A stretch of DNA of 32,093 nt from Clostridia bacterium (lineage in GTDB: Bacteria > Bacillota > Clostridia > Oscillospirales > CAG-382), in assembly GCA_017629895.1 (NCBI GenBank), contig JAGBWF010000051.1:1-32093 (forward strand), in the 5' to 3' direction. Each line of letters begins with the position of its first letter. Position 1 is the first letter of the stretch. A program made the translations under genes and the position numbers. Below the pieces are notes generated by a model, which worked only from the letters and a program-made list of their open reading frames with translations, was not told the origin of the DNA and did not search any database. Of the stretch, positions 23,273 through 31,367 are shown in pieces.

Positions 23273-23301
23273 TTGACAAACGTATACGTCTGTGGTATTA
23301 T
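23273..23301 (+). promoter_or_regulatory. Sigma-A-type promoter of the CHAP-dockerin gene
   Basis: TTGACA (23273-23278) and TATTAT (23296-23301) have a 17-bp spacer, 28 bases before the ATG. Confidence 0.78.
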
Positions 23302-23329
23302 GGCAATAAGAAAATAAAAGGAGATTTAT

Positions 23330-25657
23330 ATGACTTCACGAATCAGCCGTGCAATTTCTGTGTTGCTGTGCTTTGCACTTATGGCATCGGCATGCGTATT
23401 TTGCGCTCCGACGCTCGAAGCAAGCGCGGCAAGCTACAGAACAGCCTCTAACAGCGCGCACTCCTCTTATCTCGGAAGTAAATATTATCAGCACTATTCG
23501 AACCTTGAGATCACCGGCGACGGAAGAACCGACGTGGTTGCCGTTGCTCTTTCTCAGCTCGGATATCAGGAAAGCCCCACCGCATACGATTTCGACGGTA
23601 TCGGCGGCGGTAGCGGCAACAACACCGAATTCAACTATAATATGGGCGATTTCGGCGTCGGCTACGGCGGCTCGAACTACGACTGGTGTGCATCCTTCGT
23701 CGCTTGGGCGCTTTATCAGTCCTATTGCACCGATCAAAAATCGATGAGCGACTGGTGCAGAAAGCACGACGGCATCAACGGCACCTACGATAAGTCTTAC
23801 GTATGGCGCGAGGTAGGCTGCGGCCATTGGGCAAATCAGCTTCGCCGTTCGGGTTATTTCGAACGCTCCTACGCATACAACGGTAACACCTATAAGCCCC
23901 AATCGGGCGACCTTATCTTCTTCTGCTGGGACGGCCCCACGGGCAGTGAGGACCATATCGGCATCGTTGTCTATTCCGATGACAGCTACGTTTATACCGT
24001 AGAGGGAAACACCGCGAACTATAACGGTCTCGAGGATGACGGAGGCGGTGTATATTTCAAGCGTTACGCGCTTACCTACAGCTACATAACAGGCTATGGC
24101 GTGTTGCCCTATAAGACCAATCCCAACGTGGAAAAGATCGATTACAGCGGCGCAAATCCCACACCGGGCGAATATATCTGCAACGAATCGAAGGCTATCT
24201 ACGAAAACGAAACCACCGCGTCCGCAAGCTATTATTCCGAACGCTTTACTACCTTTCAGGTTATCGGAATTGCGGGCAACGGCAGATTGCGCGTAAGAGG
24301 AATCAAGACCACCACCGGCGCGGTTGTAGACGGTTATATCAATAACGACAGCGCTCGCGTTCTTCAGCTTTCCTCCGCTCCCTATTCTGCATCCGACCGT
24401 CTTGCCGCGGCTATCGATAAGGCTCGCTCTGCGCGCTACGACAGATATACCGACGAGGATCTTGCGGCATTGAGAATTGCCTATGAAGAAGCGTTGGAGA
24501 CCGCAAATCTCGAAAACGCAACCGAGGCACAGCAGCTCTCTGCTGCCGAAAAGCTCGAAAACGCTGTCGGAAGCACGGTTAAGAGCAAGGAAGAAATAGC
24601 TTCCCTCGGCAAGACCTATACCGCCCCCGCAAGCGGCAGAACCGATAGCTTCGTCGATAACGGCACCCGCCTTACCGACGGCAAAAAAACCGATACCGAC
24701 GGCGGCAAGGATACCTTCGCGGGCTTCAACACAAAAGCTCCGATCGATATCGTTATCGACCTCGGAAGCGGTGCAAAAACGAATATTTACCGCGCGTATA
24801 CCGCCAAAAGAAGCGATTGGGGTATCGCAGTACCCGAAAAAATTGCCGTTTCGGTTTCGAAGGACGGCAAGAGTTATACCGAAATCGGCACGACCGACGT
24901 GAAGATAGCAACCTATACCAGCGAAAACTGGAATATGTATACCTTCGAGCTTGAATCGGATACCGTCCGCACCGAGCGTTACGTCAAGTTTACCGTAACG
25001 CAGGGCAGTAACCATATATGGCTTCAGGAGCTTGAGGCGGTATATTCTCCCGAGGCATCGGACGGCAAGGTCTACGTTTCGGGCATCAACACCCGTATCA
25101 ATGCGGGCGATACCGTTATCTTTACCTCGGACCTCGGCAAAGTGAGCGCTTCGGAATATAATTTCCGCTATACCAGAAACGTTGTGGCGGCTTGGAACGG
25201 AAGCGCGTATATTGTTAAATCGATAACCACGGGCAGCGGAGACAATACCCCCGATATCACTCTCGGGGACGGCGAGATTCTTATCGCCTCGCACGATTGG
25301 GAAATCGGCGCCGAGAACCCCGTTGTCGGCTCCCACGCGAACTTCCTGCGTCTTTCTCAGGCAAAGGTGGGCGACGAGCTTTCGTTTGTCGGTATCGACC
25401 TCGAGAAAAAGACTCTTGCGGCGGCGCCCGTTATTCTGCTCCCCGAGTATGAAGCGGATTTCATTCTCGGCGACGTGAATAACGACGGCGAGATAAATCA
25501 GTACGATTACCTTCTTATCAAGCGTCAGCACTTCGGAACCCGTCTGCTTACCGACGACGAGACCTCCCGCGCCGACGTAAACCGCGACGGTAAGGTCGAT
25601 CAGTACGATTACCTCCTCATCGCAAGACACTATTTCGGCACCTATGTGATCGTATAA
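23330..25657 (+). CDS. Secreted CHAP-domain cell-wall hydrolase with discoidin and dockerin domains
   Basis: This 775-residue secreted protein probably cuts peptidoglycan amide or peptide bonds. After a signal peptide (~1-34) comes a CHAP domain with Cys120 (YDWCASFVAW), His209 (EDHIGIVVY) and Asn227 (VEGNT), the expected catalytic trio. An SH3-like segment (~280-345), a FIVAR-like helical segment (~360-420), and a discoidin/F5-8C-like domain (~430-580) follow. A beta-rich domain (~585-705) comes next. The C-terminus is a type I dockerin from ~713 with two good calcium repeats (DVNNDGEINQYDYLL and DVNRDGKVDQYDYLL), so it should dock to a cohesin. AAAGGAG stands 8 bases before the ATG. Dockerins are best known from plant-wall enzymes; here the cargo is a bacterial-wall hydrolase. 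Confidence 0.9.
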   Translation: MTSRISRAISVLLCFALMASACVFCAPTLEASAASYRTASNSAHSSYLGSKYYQHYSNLEITGDGRTDVVAVALSQLGYQESPTAYDFDGIGGGSGNNTEFNYNMGDFGVGYGGSNYDWCASFVAWALYQSYCTDQKSMSDWCRKHDGINGTYDKSYVWREVGCGHWANQLRRSGYFERSYAYNGNTYKPQSGDLIFFCWDGPTGSEDHIGIVVYSDDSYVYTVEGNTANYNGLEDDGGGVYFKRYALTYSYITGYGVLPYKTNPNVEKIDYSGANPTPGEYICNESKAIYENETTASASYYSERFTTFQVIGIAGNGRLRVRGIKTTTGAVVDGYINNDSARVLQLSSAPYSASDRLAAAIDKARSARYDRYTDEDLAALRIAYEEALETANLENATEAQQLSAAEKLENAVGSTVKSKEEIASLGKTYTAPASGRTDSFVDNGTRLTDGKKTDTDGGKDTFAGFNTKAPIDIVIDLGSGAKTNIYRAYTAKRSDWGIAVPEKIAVSVSKDGKSYTEIGTTDVKIATYTSENWNMYTFELESDTVRTERYVKFTVTQGSNHIWLQELEAVYSPEASDGKVYVSGINTRINAGDTVIFTSDLGKVSASEYNFRYTRNVVAAWNGSAYIVKSITTGSGDNTPDITLGDGEILIASHDWEIGAENPVVGSHANFLRLSQAKVGDELSFVGIDLEKKTLAAAPVILLPEYEADFILGDVNNDGEINQYDYLLIKRQHFGTRLLTDDETSRADVNRDGKVDQYDYLLIARHYFGTYVIV

Positions 25658-25670
25658 GCTTAATAAACAA

Positions 25671-25711
25671 CAACACCGTCGAGGCATCTCGGCGGTGTTG
25701 CTTTCGTTTTT
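25671..25711. terminator. Terminator between convergent genes
   Basis: A 13-bp stem with one G-T pair (25671-25683, 25688-25700) and a GCAT loop is followed by CTTTCGTTTTT. On the minus strand it is followed by TTGTTGTTTATT, so it may serve both genes. Confidence 0.8.
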
Positions 25712-26438
25712 ACGGGAGCTCGGGTTCGGGGTCGATTTGGGTGCCGTTTACCGTCATTTCGAAATGAAGGTGCGACGGGTCGAGAGCCTCGGAGCGCGCA
25801 GAGCTGCCGACGACTCCGATAACCTCCCCTGCGAGCACCTCCGCGCCGACGGAAATACCCTCGGCGAGCTCGGGAGCGAGGTTCATATAATAGGTTACAA
25901 CGCCTTTATCGTGGGTGATCGCTACGGTAACGCCGTCGAAATAGTCTTCTTTAACCGAGGAAACGGTGCCGTCGGTAAAGGCGTGCACCTCGCTGCCGCT
26001 CGCGGCGGCGATATCGATACCGCCGTGAACGCGGTAATCCTTCATCGTTTCGGAATAAACGAGCTTATCGAGGCTGTGGGATTTAATGATTTCGCCTTCG
26101 ACGGGACGGTAAAACATAACGCGCGGAGTGTCGGGAACGCTGACCTCCGCATCGACGCCGCTTTGCTCGTTACCCACGGGCAGATCGCTCGTTTCGGGCT
26201 CGGTTACGGGCTTATCGGGAGTCGGGTTATCGGGAGTGAAATCGATTTCGGGTATCGAAATCTCGGGAAGCGAGGTATCGTAATCATAGGAAATGCTGAA
26301 TATACCAACGGTTGCGACGATAACTACGGTTATCGCAAGTCCGAGATATATAAACGCAGAGAATTTAGCGATCCTTTTTGCAAAGGGCTCGCGTTCTTTT
26401 TCGGATAAATTATCCTTGTTTTCGTAATTGTCGTTCAT
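25710..26438 (-). CDS. spoIIQ: SpoIIQ-like M23 peptidase-domain membrane protein
   Basis: This 242-residue protein has a cytoplasmic N-terminus, one membrane helix (~28-50), an Asp/Pro/Glu-rich linker and a C-terminal M23/LytM domain. The zinc ligands are all present: His and Asp in VHGGIDIAA and the HxH motif PSHLHFEM. Identification as SpoIIQ rests on the single-helix M23 layout and on its place directly behind spoIID, the conserved clostridial order. SpoIIQ joins SpoIIIAH across the forespore septum during engulfment. B. subtilis SpoIIQ has lost a zinc ligand while clostridial ones keep it, as here. ATG 26438 gives the natural start; its ribosome binding site (GGGGG) lies in a hairpin. A general LytM endopeptidase is the alternative. 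Confidence 0.78.
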   Translation of the reverse strand: MNDNYENKDNLSEKEREPFAKRIAKFSAFIYLGLAITVVIVATVGIFSISYDYDTSLPEISIPEIDFTPDNPTPDKPVTEPETSDLPVGNEQSGVDAEVSVPDTPRVMFYRPVEGEIIKSHSLDKLVYSETMKDYRVHGGIDIAAASGSEVHAFTDGTVSSVKEDYFDGVTVAITHDKGVVTYYMNLAPELAEGISVGAEVLAGEVIGVVGSSARSEALDPSHLHFEMTVNGTQIDPEPELP

Positions 26439-26442
26439 TGGA

Positions 26443-26491
26443 AACCCCCAAAAGTGTTTTGTCGTTTGTATTGTTCGCACTTTTTGGGGTT
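26443..26491 (-). promoter_or_regulatory. Hairpin between spoIID and spoIIQ covering the spoIIQ ribosome binding site
   Basis: Near-perfect 14-base arms (26443-26456 and 26478-26491) lie in the 58-base gap. On the mRNA the second arm, CACTTTTGGGGGTT, includes the only candidate ribosome binding site, 4-5 bases before the spoIIQ ATG. The fold could reduce spoIIQ translation or act as an intercistronic stabiliser. It lacks a T tract. Confidence 0.6.
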
Positions 26492-26496
26492 ATTAT

Positions 26497-27345
26497 TCAA
26501 TTATTGTAAATTTTGTCTGCCGACAGATTCGGAAAATATTTCAAAAGAATATCTTTGTATCCGAATCCGCTTTTTGCCATCCTGTCGGATGCGCATATAT
26601 CGAGTCCGCAGCCGTGTCCGAGCCCGCGGCAGTGAAATACCGCCGTTTCGTCGAGGATTTCAAGCGAAAATTCGTACGAAGGGAGCGAAAAGCGCGTTAC
26701 AAGCTCGTCGGCGGAGAGCATTTTGTTCTGCGCGATGCCGAATTCGCATTTTTCGTTTTCGCCGTACACAAGGCAGAGCTCGTCGTTCGTTGTGAAAAAC
26801 AGGTCGGAATCTGTGGGGAGCTCGACCGTCGAAGTGTGTGAAGAGCACCTTTCGGCGCTTGCAACCGGCGACAGATAGGGAAATTCGGCGCAATACCTCG
26901 TGCCCGAGCCGGCGCAGGCTGTGAAAAGCGCCATTGCGGGCATTCCGTCGAGCGTGAGGATTTCTCCCTTCGTGGCATCGAGCGCGTTTTTCAGCCTTGC
27001 GAGATATGCGCCGTCGGTTTTTTGCGGATCGCCGAGCGAAAAGCAGCAATCCCCGCTTGTGCAGACGTCGAAGCTCTCGTGCTTCAGACCGTACAACGAA
27101 AAATACGCGGCACAGGAGCGCACGGCAACGGCGAGCGCATATAAAGCCTGCTCGCTTTGGCAGTCCTTCGCCTCGGAAATAAGCACGCGCAGGGTGTATT
27201 CCTCGATATCGATCTCATATACCTCGGCGCCGCCCGAAACGAAAAGCGACATACCGCCCGCCCCCGCAACGCTCTTTTTCGCGGCGATGGGCAAAACGGC
27301 GGTGAGCACTGCCACCAAAACAAAAAACCAACCGAAACGCTTCAT
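26497..27345 (-). CDS. spoIID: Stage II sporulation protein D, SpoIID
   Basis: SpoIID is a membrane-anchored lytic transglycosylase that, with SpoIIP, drives engulfment of the forespore. The 282-residue protein has one N-terminal helix (~5-22), the motif EEYTLRVLISEAKDCQSEQALYALAVAVRS with the catalytic-type Glu58, and the C-terminal GLGHGCGLDICASDRMAKSGFGYKDILLKYF pattern. AAGGGAG lies 8 bases before the ATG. It precedes spoIIQ on the same strand, as in other Clostridia. The residues following Glu58 (AKD) differ from the usual MP, and the protein is Cys-rich (several CC or C-x-C pairs), which is unusual for an exported enzyme. Confidence 0.88.
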   Translation of the reverse strand: MKRFGWFFVLVAVLTAVLPIAAKKSVAGAGGMSLFVSGGAEVYEIDIEEYTLRVLISEAKDCQSEQALYALAVAVRSCAAYFSLYGLKHESFDVCTSGDCCFSLGDPQKTDGAYLARLKNALDATKGEILTLDGMPAMALFTACAGSGTRYCAEFPYLSPVASAERCSSHTSTVELPTDSDLFFTTNDELCLVYGENEKCEFGIAQNKMLSADELVTRFSLPSYEFSLEILDETAVFHCRGLGHGCGLDICASDRMAKSGFGYKDILLKYFPNLSADKIYNN

Positions 27346-27402
27346 ACAAAAACTCCCTTTGAAAAATCCTTTTTGTATAAGTATACGGTTGGCTTTTTAA
27401 TT

Positions 27403-28575
27403 TTAGAAATAACTTACCTTTATATGCTTGCCCATTTTTTTCAGGCACTCGGAGAGCTCCTTGACAAGATTCATCTTGATGCTGAAATTAATGGGAAGGT
27501 CGGGGTTCTGGTGGGCGGGGTTTATCGCTCTGCCGACGTAGAAGTTGATATCGGTCGCTTCCTCGAACAGCATTCTTGCGATAAGCGATGCGCCGTCGCG
27601 CTTGAAGCCCCAATGCTCGTAGGTCTTGTTGTCCTCGAGATAGTCGCGGGCGTAGGTGAGCACCTTGTTAACGGTTATAACGCCCTCGGTAACGAGATCA
27701 ACACCCTCGATGAATGAGATCGGGGGGATATCGGGCGCTTCGAAGCTCAGGCTTGTTTTTATCGGCTTGCGCAGATATTTCGCCGCGATAGAGGAGGTCG
27801 TACCGCCGCAAATGATGTGCTTGCCTGCCTTCGAGAAGAAGAGCGACATCATTCTGTCGCAATCGTCGCGGTTTGCGGGGGGACCGAAGAGAAGGTTCAT
27901 CGGCACGCGCTTGCGTATGCGAACGACGCAGGCGGTGGTGTCGTCATAGGGCTCGCCGCCGTAGAGCTTGTTACATTCATCGACAAGAATTGTCGAAAGG
28001 GTTTTTGCGGTAAAGCCGGCGCAGGAAACCGTTTCCATAAATTCGGCGATGTTTTCGCGCTTCCAGCCGAAATTATAGGTAAGTCCGGTTCCGGCGTGGG
28101 GACAGCCGTCGCTCATTGCGATAAAAATATCGTCCTCGCGAAGCTTTATCGACGAGCGGTATATTTTTTTACCGCCGATAATCGTTTCGGTCATGGGATA
28201 TTCGGTGTTTTTGCCGTCGCGCAGGAAGATAATATGCGGATTATCGTACTGAATAAGCTCCGCCGTTTCGTTGTTGATTATATGAATAATGGTAAAGGTA
28301 GAATAAGCCACCTTGCGCACCGAGCAAACGGGCAGAGTTGCCGCGATGGTTTCGACACATTCCTCGATAGGCAGACCCTCCGCCATCATCGTCGAGATGA
28401 TTTTCGAGGTGAGGGTGGAAAGTATGCTCGCCTTAACGCCGCTTCCCAAGCCGTCGGTAAGCACGATAACCGTGGAATTATCGTCCTTTTCGACAACGTC
28501 CACGTGGTCGCCGCACAGCTGTTCGCCGAAGTGATTATAGCTTTTATATCCGATATCGGCACAAAGATCGTTCAT
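27403..28575 (-). CDS. SpoIIE-type PP2C phosphatase with C-terminal domain of unknown function
   Basis: This 390-residue protein has an N-terminal PP2C/SpoIIE-type phosphatase domain (~1-220). Metal-site motifs are VLTDGLGSG (Asp41), MSDGCPHAG (~155) and EPYDDTTACVV (~209), so serine/threonine phosphatase activity is plausible. The ~170-residue C-terminal part (~220-390) begins LLFGPPANRDDCDRMMSLFF; I do not recognise it as a named domain. It has no membrane helices, unlike true SpoIIE, so it is not the sporulation SpoIIE itself. AGGAG lies 8 bases before the ATG and a consensus promoter drives it. It precedes spoIID and spoIIQ by 57 bases on the same strand, which may or may not mean cotranscription. 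Known relatives can be coupled to redox genes. Confidence 0.85.
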   Translation of the reverse strand: MNDLCADIGYKSYNHFGEQLCGDHVDVVEKDDNSTVIVLTDGLGSGVKASILSTLTSKIISTMMAEGLPIEECVETIAATLPVCSVRKVAYSTFTIIHIINNETAELIQYDNPHIIFLRDGKNTEYPMTETIIGGKKIYRSSIKLREDDIFIAMSDGCPHAGTGLTYNFGWKRENIAEFMETVSCAGFTAKTLSTILVDECNKLYGGEPYDDTTACVVRIRKRVPMNLLFGPPANRDDCDRMMSLFFSKAGKHIICGGTTSSIAAKYLRKPIKTSLSFEAPDIPPISFIEGVDLVTEGVITVNKVLTYARDYLEDNKTYEHWGFKRDGASLIARMLFEEATDINFYVGRAINPAHQNPDLPINFSIKMNLVKELSECLKKMGKHIKVSYF

Positions 28576-28607
28576 TATTTTCGCTCCTGATGTTTTGCGT
28601 TCGATTT

Positions 28608-28636
28608 ATTTTATCAAATTGCAAGGCTTATTTCAA
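28608..28636 (-). promoter_or_regulatory. Sigma-A-type promoter of the phosphatase gene
   Basis: On the minus strand TTGAAA (28631-28636) and TAAAAT (28608-28613) have a 17-bp spacer, about 32 bases before the ATG. Confidence 0.72.
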
Positions 28637-28678
28637 GAGGTTTAAACAAAAAATATCACCCCTAAAAGCCCGAACGTG

Positions 28679-28707
28679 TTGCAAAAAGGATGCATGCGTG
28701 ATATAAT
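28679..28707 (+). promoter_or_regulatory. Sigma-A-type promoter of the lipoprotein gene
   Basis: TTGCAA (28679-28684) and TATAAT (28702-28707) have a 17-bp spacer, 31 bases before the ATG at 28739. Confidence 0.75.
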
Positions 28708-28738
28708 TACGGAACAACACAACGCAAAGGAGTTTATT

Positions 28739-31324
28739 ATGAAAAAATTGATCGCGCTTATGCTTTTACTTGCATTTATGCTTTCGCTTGCCTCCTGCGG
28801 AGAGGGCGGAGAGCAAAGCGTTTCCGAAAGCGAGGCATCATTTGAGGAATCCGAGCCTTTTGTGCTCAGTACGGATATCAAAAAGATCGATTCCTTTATG
28901 AAAACCGATATAGACAGAAGCTTAAAGGTCAAGAACCTGTTTTATAACAAACAGTACTCTACCAGTCGCACTCCCGACGATAAATATCCCGACGGCGGCG
29001 GAAAGCTTACCGACGGGGACACGATGGACCTGATCTACGGCAGTAATACGCACACCGGATTTAGCGGTGCACGCCCGGTTGCGATAAATTTTGATCTCGG
29101 AGAGGGGAGCGAGCACAATCTTGCCGATATCTCGGTCAGCGCAAGCAAGATCAAGGATTACGGCATCGGTCTTCCGAGATACGTTACCGTTTCGGCATCC
29201 GATAACGGAAACAGATATACCGAGCTCGGCAGAATAGATACCCCTGCGGATATCGCCGACACCGCGAACTACGTATATTATTTCGCATTTCCGAAGGCGG
29301 TAACCGCGAGATATATCCGCGTTACTCTTTCCGCGCCCGACGGAAGCCTTATGCTTCTCGATGAGATATGCGGCTTTGAATATTGCGAGGACGGTCAATA
29401 TTACAATACCCTCGGCAACAAATACGATCAGTATCTCACAATCGAGGATTATTACGGCTACGAGCTCAATCTCGGCGAAAGCAAGGTTAAAATCAGCGAA
29501 AGCGACGCCGACTATAACGAGCTTCGCAACCTCGCAACGCTCGAGGGCGTCGAGTTCGATATTCAGCACTTCGAGGGCTTTTTCGAGGGGCACACCAACA
29601 GCGGCATGGACGAAATCGGTAAGCTTACCGACGGCAAGCTTCATTACGGAGATATCGAAAACGGCTATTTCCGCTGCTATCGCGGCGCGGGCAGACACAT
29701 CGTTGCCGACCTCGGTCATATAATGTCGGTTTCGGGCTGTACCGTCAGCTTTCAGGACAGAGAGTCCTGGGGTATTACGACGCCTCCCGTTTATTATATC
29801 AGCGTGAGCGAAAACGGAGAGGACTGGGTTACCGTTTTTGCAGAGCATAACTCCGATTACGGTATGAATAAGCCGAGATTCAACGATACGAGAAATATTT
29901 CCTTTAAGGACGAATACCGCGCAAGATACGTAAGACTTACCTTCGCCACCGTTCCCGACAGCGAGGTTTCCTGTCAGGTATATATAGGCGAGTTCGAAAT
30001 TCTCGGCAGAAAGAACGCGGCAAACGCAAAGCCCGCTGTCGAAAACCGCGATACCCCCTACGGCAGATATCCCGATGCGGAGGAGCTCGGTATCGGCGAC
30101 ATTCTTTGGGCGGGTATTTCGGATACGGTAGGAGTTCACAGCAGTGATTACCACGTTATCACCGAGCAGACCGCTTATGATTATATGGTTTCGACCGAGG
30201 CGACAGGCAAGGAGCTGTTGTTCGACTCCTTTGCGTTCACCACGCGCGGCAGTATTTCCTGGCACGCCGAAAGAAACGAGGGCTACTCCTGGTTCCTCGA
30301 TGAGCTTTTCTATGAGGGCTTGAATATCGACGCGGTCGAAAAAGCCTACGGCAGAGTTAAGCAGGAATTCGGTCTCACCGAAAAAATGCCCGTCTGGATA
30401 TCGGTAAACTGCCCGATAATCGGCGATATCTTCAACGGCAAGGAGATAAAGACCGCCGAGGACTATATCGAATGTCTTAAATGGCAGGTGGATGAGGCTA
30501 CCGCCCGATTTAATGCCAAAGGATATCAAAACATCTATCTTATGGGCTTTTATTGGCAGGTCGAAAACCTCCGCCCGAACCATTGGTCGCCCGACCCCGC
30601 GCACGATACCGAGGCGTTGATAGCATTTAACGAATATATTCATTCCAAGGGCTATAAAACCGTCTGGGCGCCCTATTATTCCTATCTGCAGGGTATATGG
30701 AACAGCCATTACTACGGCATCGATATCACCTGCTGGCAGCCGAACTACGTTTTCAGTCCTGCCGAGCACTACCGTCTCGATGCGATAGCCGAGCTTGCAA
30801 AGCTTTACGGCGTAAGCGTTGAAATCGAAATCGAGCCCAACCGTCAGAGTGAAGAATCGCTCGAAAGATACCGCACCTATCTTGCGGCAGGCGTTAAATA
30901 CGGCTTTATCGATTCGGTAAATACCTATTATCAGGGCGCGGTTCCCGGTGCCTACGTCGTTTACCGCGACAGCGAGGACGAAATAACCAAGGCTATCTAC
31001 GAGGAATCGGTGCTTTATATTCAGAATAAGCTCGATTACGACCCGAGAGAGAAGGAGCCCGCAGACCTTTCGGTTTATACCGATAAGACGGCAACCGTTA
31101 AGCACGGCGAAAAGGTGAGCATTTCGCTCGGCTCGCTCGAGGGCGCGAAATACCGCTTCGCACAGACCTCTGTCTACGGCAGAGTCGAGCTTTGCAGGGA
31201 CGGTACCTTTAAATATACCGCAATGAAGAATTTTGCGGGCGAGGACGTCGTTAAGATCGATATTTACAACGGCGAGGGCGAGATAAAAACCGTAACGGTT
31301 ACTATCACCGTTACCGAAGAGTAA
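28739..31324 (+). CDS. Large lipoprotein with two discoidin-like domains and a DUF4855-type domain
   Basis: This 861-residue protein is a surface lipoprotein: signal peptide MKKLIALMLLLAFMLSLASC with lipobox LASC. ATG 28739 is chosen because AAAGGAG stands 7 bases before it and the signal peptide begins there. Two carbohydrate-binding-type discoidin (F5/8C) domains lie at ~70-215 and ~265-425. Residues ~437-765 match the pattern of DUF4855, a TIM-barrel-like domain with acidic and aromatic residues (SWFLDELFYEG, YLMGFYWQVENLRPNHW, EIEIEPNRQSEES). A beta-sandwich tail (~780-861) ends it. The domain order suggests glycan binding and possibly a glycoside hydrolase-like activity; the enzymatic function of DUF4855 is not established. 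No transporter is nearby. Confidence 0.87.
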   Translation: MKKLIALMLLLAFMLSLASCGEGGEQSVSESEASFEESEPFVLSTDIKKIDSFMKTDIDRSLKVKNLFYNKQYSTSRTPDDKYPDGGGKLTDGDTMDLIYGSNTHTGFSGARPVAINFDLGEGSEHNLADISVSASKIKDYGIGLPRYVTVSASDNGNRYTELGRIDTPADIADTANYVYYFAFPKAVTARYIRVTLSAPDGSLMLLDEICGFEYCEDGQYYNTLGNKYDQYLTIEDYYGYELNLGESKVKISESDADYNELRNLATLEGVEFDIQHFEGFFEGHTNSGMDEIGKLTDGKLHYGDIENGYFRCYRGAGRHIVADLGHIMSVSGCTVSFQDRESWGITTPPVYYISVSENGEDWVTVFAEHNSDYGMNKPRFNDTRNISFKDEYRARYVRLTFATVPDSEVSCQVYIGEFEILGRKNAANAKPAVENRDTPYGRYPDAEELGIGDILWAGISDTVGVHSSDYHVITEQTAYDYMVSTEATGKELLFDSFAFTTRGSISWHAERNEGYSWFLDELFYEGLNIDAVEKAYGRVKQEFGLTEKMPVWISVNCPIIGDIFNGKEIKTAEDYIECLKWQVDEATARFNAKGYQNIYLMGFYWQVENLRPNHWSPDPAHDTEALIAFNEYIHSKGYKTVWAPYYSYLQGIWNSHYYGIDITCWQPNYVFSPAEHYRLDAIAELAKLYGVSVEIEIEPNRQSEESLERYRTYLAAGVKYGFIDSVNTYYQGAVPGAYVVYRDSEDEITKAIYEESVLYIQNKLDYDPREKEPADLSVYTDKTATVKHGEKVSISLGSLEGAKYRFAQTSVYGRVELCRDGTFKYTAMKNFAGEDVVKIDIYNGEGEIKTVTVTITVTEE

Positions 31325-31327
31325 AAT

Positions 31328-31355
31328 AAAAAAGGACGAGCAATCGTCCTTTTTT
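31328..31355. terminator. Bidirectional terminator between convergent genes
   Basis: AAAAAAGGACGA/TCGTCCTTTTTT (31328-31339, 31344-31355) with a GCAA loop is symmetrical, with T tracts on both strands. Confidence 0.9.
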
Positions 31356-31367
31356 GTTTGAGCGTTT

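Noticed and set aside
23336-25687. 783-codon open frame antisense to the CHAP-dockerin gene
   Set aside because: Shadow frame produced by GC-rich codon bias; the sense gene has clear motifs and start signals.
27346-27402. Sigma-E-type promoter before spoIID
   Set aside because: A TATACAAA resembles the -10, but no convincing -35 stands at the right distance, so I do not list it.
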